Notes under the pieces: generated by a model
Told to the model about the DNA's origin: nothing
The model's input: only the letters and a program-made list of their open reading frames with translations
Databases searched by the model: none
NCBI GenBank assembly: GCA_964471595.1
Contig: CAYYGN010000011.1
Span: 22,469-86,468 of the forward strand
Source of the DNA: JAGNXB01 sp964471595
Lineage (GTDB): Bacteria > Bacteroidota > Bacteroidia > Chitinophagales > Saprospiraceae
Direction of reading: 5' to 3'
Length of the DNA: 64,000 nucleotides
Program-made: the position numbers and the translations under genes
Shown here: positions 52,638 through 61,819 of the stretch, in pieces
Numbering within the stretch: position 1 is the first letter of the stretch
Layout of the letters: each line of letters opens with the position of its first letter

Positions 52638-52685
52638 TTGACATATGTTTAATTCACAAATATAAATTTACATTAATTCATATGT
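52638..52685. promoter_or_regulatory. AT-rich island with inverted repeat between E2 and pckA
   Basis: A 48-base AT-rich stretch in a GC-rich neighbourhood. ACATATG (52641-52647) and CATATGT (52679-52685) form an inverted repeat. It also contains TTGACA (52638-52643), 17 nt, TATAAA (52661-52666), which looks like a classical sigma-70 promoter pointing at pckA. It may be an operator or a curved-DNA site. Confidence 0.4.
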
Positions 52686-52793
52686 GCAAGAATATAAAGT
52701 AAGCGCAATGGACCCGGCCGGGTGAGGGCCGTGATCTTCGTCAAGGTGTTAGGTTATCCTGTGGGAACGGGGACAAATCCGGGTGTTTCAGCG

Positions 52794-52801
52794 TACTTTT
52801 G
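52794..52801 (+). promoter_or_regulatory. Candidate -7 box of pckA
   Basis: TACTTTTG, an exact TAnnTTTG match, 70 nt before the pckA start codon. Confidence 0.5.
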
Positions 52802-52871
52802 CGGTCCACTTTGGTAGGGATATTCCGGTGTGTTGACCACCCGTTACCAAGGGTATTCAAACCTTTCCCGC

Positions 52872-54506
52872 ATGAACGAGCAGATCGTCGGCCATCGGCC
52901 GCACAACGCCTCTCTGGAATCCATCGGCATTCGCGATTATCAGACCGCATACTGGAATCTGACGCCGGAAGAGCTTGTCGAGCAAAGCCTGCGTCGCGGC
53001 ATGGGCGAGTTGAGCGACAAGGGCGCTTTATCGGTGACCACGGGTAAATTTACCGGCCGGGCGCCCAAGGACCGTTTTATCGTGCGAACGTCCGAAACAG
53101 ACGGCAGTGTGGACTGGACCAGCAAATTCAATCTGCCCGTCGAAGAAGCCGTATTCGACCGGCTTTACGAGAAGGTCTGCGGTTATTTTTCGGGTAGGGA
53201 CGTTTTTGTCCGGGACGCGTATGCCTGTGACCATCCCGGATACCGGCTCAACATTAGGGTCGTCAACGAATATCCGTGGAGCAACCAGTTTGCGTACAAC
53301 ATGTTCCTCCGTCCCACGCAGGAGGAAAGGGTCAATTTCGAGCCGGACTGGCTGATCCTCAACGCACCCGGATTCCAGGCCGATCCGGTGTCCGATGGCG
53401 TGCGCTCTCCCAATTTCGCCATCATTCATTTCCAACGGCGCGTGATCCTGATTGGCGGTACGGGTTACACGGGCGAGATCAAAAAGGGGATTTTCTCCGT
53501 GTTGAACTACCTCCTGCCCCACCAGCATGATGTTCTGAGCATGCACTGCTCGGCCAATGTGGGCGCCAAAGGGGATACGGCTATTTTCTTCGGCTTGTCC
53601 GGTACGGGAAAAACCACGCTTTCCGCCGATCCGGCCCGCCCTCTTATCGGTGACGACGAGCACGGATGGACCTCTGACGGCGTGTTCAATTTCGAGGGTG
53701 GGTGTTATGCCAAATGCATCGGCCTTTCCGAAGACAAGGAACCGGATATCTACCGGGCCATTCGCCACCGCGCCATCCTGGAAAACATCGTCTACAAACC
53801 GGGCACACGGGAGCCGGATTACGACAACAAGACCATCACCGAAAACACCCGGGTTTCTTATCCGATCGAGCATATTGCCAATGCCTGCCATCCCTCGCGG
53901 GCCGGTCATCCGCGTCATATTTTCTTCCTGACCTGCGATGCCTATGGGGTTTTGCCGCCGATCTCCAAACTGAGCCCCGGTCAGGCCATGTATCATTTCA
54001 TCTCGGGTTATACGGCCAAAGTCGCCGGCACCGAGGACGGGGTCACGGAGCCTACCACCACATTCTCGGCCTGTTTCGGTGCGCCCTTCCTCCCCTTGCA
54101 TCCCACGCGCTATGCCGAAATGCTGGGCGAGCGGATGCGACGCCATCAGGTATCCGTCTGGCTCGTGAATACCGGCTGGACAGGAGGCGCCTACGGTACC
54201 GGACAAAGGATGTCACTCCGTTACACCCGGGCCATGATCAGGGCTGCCATGGAGGGCCGGTTGGACCAGGTCACGTATCAGGAGGACCCCTTGTTCGGGC
54301 TGCAATTTCCGGTCCACTGCCCGGAGGTACCGGATGAAGTGCTCAACCCGAGGAACACGTGGACGGACAAGGATGCCTACGACCGTCAGGCCACCGAGCT
54401 GGCCCTGCAATTTGCCAGAAATTTCCAGCCCTACAGTGCCCAGGCCTCGCAGGAGATACGATCGTCCGCCCCTCGTGTAACGCTCGAGGAATTGGCCAAA
54501 TCCTGA
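52872..54506 (+). CDS. pckA: Phosphoenolpyruvate carboxykinase (ATP)
   Basis: A 544-residue gluconeogenic enzyme converting oxaloacetate and ATP to PEP, CO2 and ADP. The kinase-1a P-loop GLSGTGKTTLSAD lies near residues 241-253, followed by the metal-binding DDEHGWTSDGVFNFEGG; TGKFTGRAPKDRFIVR and FFLTCDAYGVLPPISKLS are further signatures. The ATG at 52872 fits the family start; a more upstream alternative at 52830 is weak. Confidence 0.97.
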   Translation: MNEQIVGHRPHNASLESIGIRDYQTAYWNLTPEELVEQSLRRGMGELSDKGALSVTTGKFTGRAPKDRFIVRTSETDGSVDWTSKFNLPVEEAVFDRLYEKVCGYFSGRDVFVRDAYACDHPGYRLNIRVVNEYPWSNQFAYNMFLRPTQEERVNFEPDWLILNAPGFQADPVSDGVRSPNFAIIHFQRRVILIGGTGYTGEIKKGIFSVLNYLLPHQHDVLSMHCSANVGAKGDTAIFFGLSGTGKTTLSADPARPLIGDDEHGWTSDGVFNFEGGCYAKCIGLSEDKEPDIYRAIRHRAILENIVYKPGTREPDYDNKTITENTRVSYPIEHIANACHPSRAGHPRHIFFLTCDAYGVLPPISKLSPGQAMYHFISGYTAKVAGTEDGVTEPTTTFSACFGAPFLPLHPTRYAEMLGERMRRHQVSVWLVNTGWTGGAYGTGQRMSLRYTRAMIRAAMEGRLDQVTYQEDPLFGLQFPVHCPEVPDEVLNPRNTWTDKDAYDRQATELALQFARNFQPYSAQASQEIRSSAPRVTLEELAKS

Positions 54507-54509
54507 ACG

Positions 54510-55331
54510 GTGGAGATACCGGGCAAGGAAGGGGTATGGCATCCGTTGGAGAAAGTGTGTGCCCTCCTGGGCGAGGTCGCCGACGAAGCCGGCAAAGCCA
54601 TTCTCGAAGTCTATAACCGGTTCGAACCCTCGGAAGTCATCCGGAAGGAAGATCACAGCCCGCTGACCGAAGCGGACCTGACCGCGGACAAGGTGATCGC
54701 CCGGCGATTGCGGGACGCTTTTCCCGGGATCGCATATTTCTCGGAGGAGACGGGCGATATGGATTTTGCTCATCGGCAGCGACTGGCATGGAGCTGGCTC
54801 GTGGATCCTCTGGACGGGACCCGGGAATTCATCCGGAAGAACGGGGAATTCACCGTCAATATCGCTTTGTTGCAGGGCGAAAGGGTCGTGGCGGGCGTTG
54901 TCGCTGCCCCGGCAAAGGGCCGTTTGTACTGGGCCTGGAAAGGAGGAGGTGCCTGGCGGAAGGGAGCATCAGGACCGGAACGGTTGTCTGTTTCATCCTT
55001 TTCCCGCAAGCAGACCGGACTCCGGTTTGTCGCCTCTCGTTCCCATCGCGATCCGGAGACGGAGGCATTTGTGACCGGTTTTCGCGAACCGGCCTTCAAA
55101 GCGATGGGTTCCTCGCTCAAAATCCTGCTGCTGGCATCCGGAGAGGCAGATGTGTATCCCCGTTTTGCTCCGACCATGGAATGGGACACCGCCGCAGCAC
55201 AGATCATTCTCGAAGAGGCGGGCGGACACATCCTGGATGCGGAAACCGGACGTCCGCTGGCGTACAACAAACCCGACCGGCGTAACCCCTACTTCATCGC
55301 GTGGGGTGGCGTGACGGATCTTGCCCGCTGA
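54510..55331 (+). CDS. cysQ: 3'(2'),5'-bisphosphate nucleotidase CysQ
   Basis: A 273-residue inositol-monophosphatase-family enzyme that removes the 3' phosphate from PAP, a by-product of sulfate assimilation. Metal sites are visible as SEETG and DPLDGTREFI (Asp99, Asp102), and EWDTAAAQIILEEAGG is the second signature. Translation seems to start at GTG 54510, only 3 nt after the pckA stop, so it is probably co-transcribed with pckA. Confidence 0.92.
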   Translation: MEIPGKEGVWHPLEKVCALLGEVADEAGKAILEVYNRFEPSEVIRKEDHSPLTEADLTADKVIARRLRDAFPGIAYFSEETGDMDFAHRQRLAWSWLVDPLDGTREFIRKNGEFTVNIALLQGERVVAGVVAAPAKGRLYWAWKGGGAWRKGASGPERLSVSSFSRKQTGLRFVASRSHRDPETEAFVTGFREPAFKAMGSSLKILLLASGEADVYPRFAPTMEWDTAAAQIILEEAGGHILDAETGRPLAYNKPDRRNPYFIAWGGVTDLAR

Positions 55332-55352
55332 CCTCCCGGGGTCAGGGATTCA

Positions 55353-56468
55353 TCAGTCCTTCCACTCGGCAATAAACAGGTTGGTGTCCCGGGTGCCTCC
55401 GTTGTTCCGGTTGCTGGAAAAGGCGAGGTATTTGCCGTTGTTGGAAAAGACCGGAAAGGCCGAAAAAGTATCATCGGCGGTAATGCGCTCCAATCCGGTG
55501 CCATCCAGATTGATCAGGTACAGATTGAAGGGGAAACCCCGTTCGGAGGCGTGGTTGCTGCCGAAAATGATTTTCTCTCCTCCCGGATGGAAGAACGGGC
55601 ACCAGTTGGCTTTCCCCAGGCGGGTGACCTGCCGGACATCCGTTCCGTCGGCATTGGCCACAAATATTTCCATATTCGTGGGTTCGACCAGCCCCTGGGC
55701 GAGAAGCTCCTTGTAATCGCGGATCTCTTCATCGGTCTGGGGGCGGGAAGCCCTCCAGACGATCTTGCTGCCGTCGGGAGAAAAAAAGGCGCCTCCGTCA
55801 TAACCCAGCTCGGAGGTGATTTGGCGGACATCCGATCCGTCGATGTTCATGGTGTAGAGCTCGAGGTCGCCGCTGCGGTCACTGGTGAAAATGATACGGT
55901 CTCCCCGGGGAGAAACGGTGGCTTCGGCATCGTAGCCGGGCGAGTCGGTCAGTTGACGCACCAGCTGGCCGTTGAGGTCAGCCACGAAAATGTCAAAGGT
56001 GGGATAGATCGCCCAGACGTATTTGCCGCCCGGACGCCTTTCGGGTTCGGCGGGGCATTCTTCGTCGTGATGATGGGTGGAGGCGTAAAGTACGGTCGTG
56101 TCGCCGGGCATGAAATAGGAACACGTGGTGCGGCCACGCCCCGTGCTGACAATGGGAGGCACTTCGTCGGGCCAAGTACGGGTCCAGTCGGTGACATAGA
56201 TCTGGTCACATTTGGTCCCCCACCGTGGATTTTTGGCCTGGAAAACGAGTTTGGTGTCATCGAATGACCAATAGGCTTCGGCGTTGTCGCCACCGAAGGT
56301 CAACTGGCGGATGGATTTGAAGTGCGACTCCCCGGGGAGGATCAGCGAATCGGTCCAAACCCCGGTGGAGGGTTCGGTAGCAGCAACAGGCGCGGAGGGG
56401 CCGCAGCTTGACCCGGACATCAAAGCGGTGGCCAGGAGGGCAATAGGAAGGGTCAGGGACCGGAACAT
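55353..56468 (-). CDS. PD40/TolB-like beta-propeller lipoprotein
   Basis: A 371-residue lipoprotein with signal peptide and lipobox near MSGSSC, followed by repeated WD40-like (PD40) blades: GGDNAEAYWSFDDTKLVFQAKNP, ATVSPRGDRIIFTSDRSGDLELYTMN, AFFSPDGSKIVWRA and FHPGGEKIIFGSN. The blades probably form a six-bladed propeller for protein binding. Start at 56468 precedes the signal peptide. Confidence 0.88.
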   Translation of the reverse strand: MFRSLTLPIALLATALMSGSSCGPSAPVAATEPSTGVWTDSLILPGESHFKSIRQLTFGGDNAEAYWSFDDTKLVFQAKNPRWGTKCDQIYVTDWTRTWPDEVPPIVSTGRGRTTCSYFMPGDTTVLYASTHHHDEECPAEPERRPGGKYVWAIYPTFDIFVADLNGQLVRQLTDSPGYDAEATVSPRGDRIIFTSDRSGDLELYTMNIDGSDVRQITSELGYDGGAFFSPDGSKIVWRASRPQTDEEIRDYKELLAQGLVEPTNMEIFVANADGTDVRQVTRLGKANWCPFFHPGGEKIIFGSNHASERGFPFNLYLINLDGTGLERITADDTFSAFPVFSNNGKYLAFSSNRNNGGTRDTNLFIAEWKD

Positions 56469-56492
56469 GACGTGGATTTTTGTACTGGCCGG

Positions 56493-56500
56493 CAAAGATA
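56493..56500 (-). promoter_or_regulatory. Candidate -7 box of the PD40 lipoprotein
   Basis: The minus strand reads TATCTTTG, an exact TAnnTTTG match, 24 nt before the start codon. Confidence 0.5.
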
Positions 56501-56534
56501 CCGTTTGACAACGGGCGTACTGGTCAGAAATCCG

Positions 56535-57671
56535 TCATTTTTTGAGAGTGTTAGGGCGGTCCGGCGGATTGGGCCCTGATTTTTCGGCGGTCTGGTGGCT
56601 CATGACGACCTCCTGCTGGCGGAGGGATTCGTTGTGTATGGCCTGGATGAATTCGCGGGCGAAGGATTCCGAAAGGCCGGCCTTCATGGTGCGCAGAATG
56701 CGGCTTTCAAAGATGGTTTTCCACCGGTCGAGTTGCAGGATGGTGACGTCTTTGAGCCTTTTATAGTGGCCGATCTCCCGGCTTACTTCCATCCGGTGGC
56801 CGATCAGGGCGATGATCTCTTCATCGAGCTGGTCAATATCATAGCGCAGCGCTTCCAGATTGGCCAGAAACTCGGGGTCGTCCACCGAACTCCGGCGGCG
56901 ATGGAGGCCGAGAAGCAGCAAGGCCAGTTGGTCGCCCGTCAACTGCTGGAAGGCATCGCTCAGGGCTTCGTCGGGCCGGACATGGGTTTCGATCATGAGG
57001 CCGTTGAAATCCAGATCGAGGGCCTGCTGGCTGATCCCGGCCAGCAGGTCACGACGCCCCCCGATATGGCTGGGATCGCAGAGGATATCCAGATCGGGGA
57101 TCCGGCGCCGCAATTCGATCGGGATCTCCCACATGGGCGCGTTGCGGTAAATGCCGGGTTTGTACACCGAAAACCCGCGGAAAATGGCGCCCATCCGGCG
57201 GATGCCGGCGAGATGGAAACGCTCGAGGGCGCCCATCCAAAGCTCGAGGTCGGGATTGACCGGATTTTTGATCAGGACGGGGACGTCGTGACCGGTCAGG
57301 GCATCGGCGATTTCCTGGACGGTAAAGGGATTGGCCGTGGAGCGGGCGCCAATCCAAAGAATGTCCACACCTGCCTTGAGCGCCAGTTCGACATGGCGGG
57401 CTCCGGCGACTTCGACACAGACGGGGAGACCCGCTTCTTTGCCCGCTTCGGCTATCCAGGGCAATGCCTTTTCACCCATCCCGGGAAATGCATCCGGGCG
57501 AGTCCTGGGCTTCCAAATCCCCGCACGGAGGATATGGGCGCCCGCCCGGGCGGCACCCATACAGGAATCCAGGGTCTGGGCCGGCGTCTCCGCACTGCAG
57601 GGCCCGGCGATCAAAAGGAGGTCTTCCTCAGGGATGGGCCATCCCCATTGTCGGATCGGGGTCAATTCCAT
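56535..57671 (-). CDS. Bifunctional DAHP synthase / chorismate mutase (type II)
   Basis: A 378-residue fusion acting at the first and a branch step of aromatic amino acid synthesis. Residues about 10-265 are the KDPG-aldolase-like DAHP synthase (LLIAGPCSAET, RAGIWKPRTRP, ILWIGARSTANPF, PVLIKNPVNPD, CDPSHIGGRR). Residues about 285-360 are an AroQ-type chorismate mutase (LEALRYDIDQLDEEIIALIGHRMEVSREIGHYK). I start at 57671, where family sequence begins; TACTTTAG, near the -7 consensus, lies 7 nt upstream. The tail ends in a Pro/Lys-rich extension. Confidence 0.93.
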   Translation of the reverse strand: MELTPIRQWGWPIPEEDLLLIAGPCSAETPAQTLDSCMGAARAGAHILRAGIWKPRTRPDAFPGMGEKALPWIAEAGKEAGLPVCVEVAGARHVELALKAGVDILWIGARSTANPFTVQEIADALTGHDVPVLIKNPVNPDLELWMGALERFHLAGIRRMGAIFRGFSVYKPGIYRNAPMWEIPIELRRRIPDLDILCDPSHIGGRRDLLAGISQQALDLDFNGLMIETHVRPDEALSDAFQQLTGDQLALLLLGLHRRRSSVDDPEFLANLEALRYDIDQLDEEIIALIGHRMEVSREIGHYKRLKDVTILQLDRWKTIFESRILRTMKAGLSESFAREFIQAIHNESLRQQEVVMSHQTAEKSGPNPPDRPNTLKK

Positions 57672-57841
57672 GAACGGGCTAAAGTAGGCGTTTTCATCGC
57701 AAGCAGGAGGCTCGGGTTGATCGCTTTCCGCTATAATGACGCCAAAGGGCGGATGGTTCATTGCAGCGGGTGAAGAAGGAAGGACAAAGGGGTTGCCCCG
57801 GATTGTGCAACTTTGCGGCAGCTTCATCCCCGGATCAGCTC

Positions 57842-58150
57842 ATGAAAAGTTTCCTGTACCTGGTTATATGGGCGCTGGCCTTTGCCTTCTCCTGCTCTTC
57901 GGCGCCGGCAACCGACACGCCTGACCCTGGCGAAGGAGAATCCCTGTACCGCAAGTACTGCGTCCTTTGTCACGGCGCGGATGGCAGGAAAGGCTTCAAT
58001 GGCGCTCCGGACCTGACCCTCTCCTCGCTGAAACGGGAGGAGCGCATCCGGTTGATAACCGACGGCAAAGGTCAAATGGCGCCCTACAAGGAGCTCTTGA
58101 CCCCGGAACAGATCGAACAAATTGCCGATTTCACGCTGACCCTCCGCTGA
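57842..58150 (+). CDS. Small c-type cytochrome lipoprotein
   Basis: A 102-residue exported monoheme cytochrome c. The signal peptide ends at a lipobox-like AFSC, heme binding is CVLCH (about residues 40-44) and the distal ligand is probably Met in GQMAPY. Electron carrier of undefined pathway. anmK starts 5 nt after its stop. Confidence 0.85.
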   Translation: MKSFLYLVIWALAFAFSCSSAPATDTPDPGEGESLYRKYCVLCHGADGRKGFNGAPDLTLSSLKREERIRLITDGKGQMAPYKELLTPEQIEQIADFTLTLR

Positions 58151-58155
58151 CGGCC

Positions 58156-59259
58156 ATGGGCGAACATGTCTTTGCCGGTGTCATGTCCGGGTCATCGCTC
58201 GACGGGTTGGACCTGGCCGTGTGTCGATTTGTCCTGAAGGAAGGCCGGTTGGAGTCCTGGGCACCATTGGCCGGGAAGACCCTTCCGCTGCCCCATGCTT
58301 GGAGGGAGCGGTTGAGGCAACTTTCTGATGCCGGTCCACAGGAGGTGGCAGCTGCCCATGCTGCCTACGGGCGGTGGGTCGGACAAAGGCTGCGGCATTG
58401 GCTGGACCGGGAAGGGCTCCGCCCTTCAGGCGCTGGGTTTCACGGCCATACCCTTTTTCACGATCCGGATGGATCACCCGGATACAGTGTCCAGATCGGC
58501 GACGGCGCCTATGCTGCCGCAGCTTCGGGTATTCCGGTCATCACCGATTTTCGCAATGCCGATATCGCTGCCGGTGGACAGGGCGCTCCCATGGCACCAC
58601 TGGCAGACACGCTGCTATTTCCGGGATATGATGCCTGGCTCAACATCGGGGGCATCGCCAATATCACCGTCGCCGGCACGAAGGGCAGGATCTCGGCCCG
58701 GGATGTATGCGGCGCCAATCAGTTGCTCAATGCACTGGCGGCTCTGAAAGGACGGTCCATGGATCGCGACGGTCGACTGGCCGCAAAGGGCCGCGTCCTG
58801 GACGAACTATTGCACCAGGCCAATACACAGACATCGCCATCCGGTATCCGGTCCCTGAGCAACCAGGAAGTCCGGGAAGGTGTTGTCCGGCTTTTCCTGT
58901 CGTGGCCCGGTGCCGTTGAGGACCGGTTGGCCACGGCGACCCGGTGGGTGGCAGCTCGGATCGCGGAGGCTCTGCCAGAGGCCGGGATCCGGAAAGAGGC
59001 TGTGGTGATGGTGACAGGTGGAGGCGCCTTCAACCGGCATCTTCTCCTGCAGTTGCAGGATCGCTTGTCATCCCGGCGGTGGTCGCTCTTGCTGCCCTCC
59101 GCGTATACGATCAGGTACAAAGAGGCCTGGTTGATGGCGTTGGCGGGCCTTTACCGGTGGTTAGGGATGCCCAATTTCGTGCAGGGAGTCACCGGTTCGC
59201 GGAAGGCGGTGTGTGGCGGGGCGCTCTTTCTGCCTCCGTCATCCTACCTTCGTTCGTGA
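58156..59259 (+). CDS. anmK: Anhydro-N-acetylmuramic acid kinase
   Basis: A 367-residue kinase that recycles anhydro-MurNAc from peptidoglycan turnover to MurNAc-6-phosphate. It has VMSGSSLDGLDLA at residues 9-21, GFHGHTLFH, NIGGIANIT and MVTGGGAFN. Usual length for the family. Chosen ATG at 58156; the longer open frame upstream overlaps the cytochrome gene and is not family sequence. The next gene starts immediately after its stop. Confidence 0.94.
   Translation: MGEHVFAGVMSGSSLDGLDLAVCRFVLKEGRLESWAPLAGKTLPLPHAWRERLRQLSDAGPQEVAAAHAAYGRWVGQRLRHWLDREGLRPSGAGFHGHTLFHDPDGSPGYSVQIGDGAYAAAASGIPVITDFRNADIAAGGQGAPMAPLADTLLFPGYDAWLNIGGIANITVAGTKGRISARDVCGANQLLNALAALKGRSMDRDGRLAAKGRVLDELLHQANTQTSPSGIRSLSNQEVREGVVRLFLSWPGAVEDRLATATRWVAARIAEALPEAGIRKEAVVMVTGGGAFNRHLLLQLQDRLSSRRWSLLLPSAYTIRYKEAWLMALAGLYRWLGMPNFVQGVTGSRKAVCGGALFLPPSSYLRS
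59245..59252 (+). promoter_or_regulatory. Candidate -7 box inside the end of anmK
   Basis: TACCTTCG lies 7 nt before the epimerase start, within anmK coding sequence; it could give the epimerase its own start site. Confidence 0.3.
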
Positions 59260-60228
59260 ATGTCGTCCCTTCCGCACATCGCCCTGACCGGTGGTACGGG
59301 TCATACCGGCCGCTGGATCCTGAAGGCCCTGCTGGAACAGGGATATTCCCGGATTCGTTGTCTGACAAGGAGGCTGCCCGCTCCGCCCAACAACGGTGTG
59401 GAATGGGTGAAAGGCGACCTGTCCGACCCCTTCAGCCTGGAGGATTTTCTGGAAGGAGTAGACGTCCTCATTCATGCGGCCGGTATGGAGTCCTATCGTT
59501 TCCTGGACAAGGCCCGTCTTTTTGAAGTCAATGCGAAAGGGACCGGTCATCTGGTCAATGCCGCGTTGTACAAGGGCGTGGGTCATTTCATCCATGTCAG
59601 CAGTGCGGAGGCATTGGGGAGGCATCCCCTGATCCCCGTCCTGGACGAACAAGTCGAGTGGGTGCGGTCACCGCTCACCACACCCTTTGCCGAAAGCCGG
59701 TATGAAGCCGAGCTCGAAGTGTGGAGAGGCATGCAGGAGGGGCTGTCGGTATCAGTCCTGCAGCCGGTGATGATCCTCGACCCTTCCTGCCGCCATCGCC
59801 TGTCACGGTTGCTGATCCGGTGGGTGGAGCAGCAAAGGCCCTGGTTTCCGCTTGGCAGCGGGTGTTTTGTCGATGTCAGGGACCTGGCGGATTTTGTCGT
59901 GGAACGGGTGGCGGCTCCGCCTTGTGGAGAGCGCATCCTGGTCGGTGCGGAAAACCTTTCGTTTCGGGACCTGCTGACCAAGCTTGCCATGGCCGGCGGG
60001 TACGATCCACCTCAGAAGCAAATGGCTCGAAGGTGGGCCGGAATGGTGGCGCTGTGGAACCGGTTGACCGGTGGACCCGGCATGCACCCGCAGGAAGTTC
60101 GGCTGGCTTTTCAAACCGTGCAGTACGACACTGCATTGTCCCGTGAGCGGTACGGTTGTCGTTACCGGGACATCCGGGAGACGCTCGCGGACATGTGGCG
60201 GGGAGCCGGGGATCAGTCAATGGTGTAG
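59260..60228 (+). CDS. NAD(P)-binding epimerase/dehydratase-like protein (extended SDR)
   Basis: A 322-residue Rossmann protein with GGTGHTG cofactor loop (11-17), DLSDP and VNAKGTGHLVNAAL segments. The SDR catalytic YxxxK reads FAESR (Phe143, Arg147), so both catalytic residues are changed and the usual oxidoreductase mechanism is doubtful. It may only bind NAD(P) or use a different chemistry. It follows anmK without a gap, and its end overlaps the convergent barrel gene by 16 nt. Confidence 0.82.
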   Translation: MSSLPHIALTGGTGHTGRWILKALLEQGYSRIRCLTRRLPAPPNNGVEWVKGDLSDPFSLEDFLEGVDVLIHAAGMESYRFLDKARLFEVNAKGTGHLVNAALYKGVGHFIHVSSAEALGRHPLIPVLDEQVEWVRSPLTTPFAESRYEAELEVWRGMQEGLSVSVLQPVMILDPSCRHRLSRLLIRWVEQQRPWFPLGSGCFVDVRDLADFVVERVAAPPCGERILVGAENLSFRDLLTKLAMAGGYDPPQKQMARRWAGMVALWNRLTGGPGMHPQEVRLAFQTVQYDTALSRERYGCRYRDIRETLADMWRGAGDQSMV

Positions 60229-60935
60229 CGGGCCACGATCCCGAAGTAATCACCGACATGGGGCAAACGGAACAGGCGTTCCTGGCCGTCAAATTCGGTC
60301 CGGAAGATCGTGTCGTACAGGGGGAAAGGAGTCACGTTGTAGGAAAGGCCGAGGAACAGACCTCCTTTGCCTTCCATCCGGTATTCCATACCTGCCACCG
60401 TCAGGCTGGCCGGGCTGGCAAAGGAGCGGTAGAGGGCGAGAATTTCAAAGGACCCTTTCTTCACACCCAGGTCACTGAGGATGGACTGCATGTTGAGACC
60501 GGTACCGGCCGTGAGCAGCCAGCGGGGTGCGAGGCGCTGGTAATACATGAGCAGTACGGGCAGCTCGTAGATGGTCATGTCCATTTCGAGGTCTGAGTGT
60601 TGCATGTCCCGAACCGCTTCGTACTTGAAACTTCTGCGGAGGAGGGTGATGCCGCCGTGGATCTGGAAGCTCCGGTTGAGGCGGAAGGAGGCCAGCCCTC
60701 CAAACTGGAAGCCTGGTTTGGGCGTGATGGCATAATCGACACCGTCGAAGGAGTCCTCGTTGGGTCTGACGCGGAAGAGGGCGCTGGGGACGATGGCGGC
60801 GGCCTGGAGATGGAAATTGACGGGTGGGTCCTGGAGGCGGGATGATGCCGTTTGCGTCCGGGCTGTCATGGCACCGGACAATAAGCCGGTGAGCAGCAGG
60901 ACAAACCGGACGGAGGCGTTGAGTGGTTGCGACAT
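60213..60935 (-). CDS. Outer-membrane beta-barrel protein, unknown
   Basis: A 240-residue exported protein with a signal peptide ending near ARTQ and alternating hydrophobic/polar strands typical of a small PorT/OmpW-like barrel (FGGLASFRLNRSFQIHGGITLLRRSF; PRWLLTAGTGLNMQS; GLFLGLSYNVTPFP), ending in FGIVARYTID with an aromatic-rich strand. Function unknown. Start at 60935 precedes the signal peptide. Confidence 0.75.
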   Translation of the reverse strand: MSQPLNASVRFVLLLTGLLSGAMTARTQTASSRLQDPPVNFHLQAAAIVPSALFRVRPNEDSFDGVDYAITPKPGFQFGGLASFRLNRSFQIHGGITLLRRSFKYEAVRDMQHSDLEMDMTIYELPVLLMYYQRLAPRWLLTAGTGLNMQSILSDLGVKKGSFEILALYRSFASPASLTVAGMEYRMEGKGGLFLGLSYNVTPFPLYDTIFRTEFDGQERLFRLPHVGDYFGIVARYTID

Positions 60936-61304
60936 CCCTGAATAAACGCCAAAATACGGCGCATCCTGTATGCGGATGCCATTTCCTTGGCCAATCGGCG
61001 ACATTGGGGCATTTGGTCCGGTTAGGGTCTGTCTCTCACTTAGGGATCAGTGGCAGGACATCGGAGATTTCCGGGGAATGTGGACATGGGGAGATGTCAG
61101 GGAAGTCCATGACCCGGGATTGAAGTGTGTACGGCAGGCAAAATTTCTCCAAAAAATGTTAAAATTTGACATTTTTGCACATCATCTATCCATATTCCCA
61201 AAGAAAGGGTTAAATTACCAGGATTTTTGATATGGTTTGTTCGAGCTGATTCTGTTGGGCGCCTGGCAGATGGTTTATAATTGGCATTTTCTAATGAAAG
61301 TGAA
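60936..61304. other. Intergenic region, composition boundary
   Basis: About 370 bases without a convincing gene. A 6-bp hairpin (GCATCC/GGATGC, 60961-60979) lies near the left end. The right half becomes AT-rich, marking the start of the 61-63 kb accessory stretch. Confidence 0.5.
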
Positions 61305-61808
61305 ATGAGTGAATTTAAGGCTATTCAAACGATTTGTCCGGATTGGAGGGCAAGTGACTACAGCGTTTGCCCAGGGATAACGGACAACCTTTATCTGGTA
61401 GATATGGTGGCAAGCGACTTTAGTGTCGGGGTGTATACCAGATCCATGTGCCGCCTTTCCTTTGGTAGGGTAATCGATGATTTTCCTGAGTTTGATGAAG
61501 AATATTTTGCAGAAGAACGAAGAGCTGCTCCTCAAAATGAATCCTCTATTCAAAAAGTCGGGTGCTATACAATATTTACCTATACGCAAGTTGAAGGGAT
61601 ATTCGATCACCAATCCAATGAAGGCGGTCCCCCTGGTCACCACATGATCCGTATGGTGGACTTGAACGGAAGACTGTTCATGGAGAAGGAATTGAAAGCG
61701 TCAAAGGATGCTATCCCGGCCACACAATATCTTTCCAGGGGTAACTTTTTGTTACATTACATCAATGATCATCCCGTGGAAACCCGCCAAATCAGTATTC
61801 AACGTTAA
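61305..61808 (+). CDS. Hypothetical protein with a sorting-tail-like C-terminus
   Basis: A 167-residue protein without a signal peptide. Its last 55 residues (IRMVDLNGRLFMEKEL...YLSRGNFLLHYIND...RQISIQR) resemble the second half of type IX sorting domains, where VxDLNGR...SGxYxLxI is typical. I suspect a remnant of a larger secreted protein that lost its N-terminus. An in-frame TTG at 61281 is an alternative start. AT-rich composition. Confidence 0.45.
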   Translation: MSEFKAIQTICPDWRASDYSVCPGITDNLYLVDMVASDFSVGVYTRSMCRLSFGRVIDDFPEFDEEYFAEERRAAPQNESSIQKVGCYTIFTYTQVEGIFDHQSNEGGPPGHHMIRMVDLNGRLFMEKELKASKDAIPATQYLSRGNFLLHYINDHPVETRQISIQR

Positions 61809-61819
61809 ATGAACATATC

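Noticed and set aside
53028..54206. 392-codon minus-strand open frame
   Set aside because: Antisense to pckA; mirror of conserved codons.
56595..57773. 392-codon plus-strand open frame
   Set aside because: Antisense to the DAHP synthase/chorismate mutase gene; no protein features of its own.
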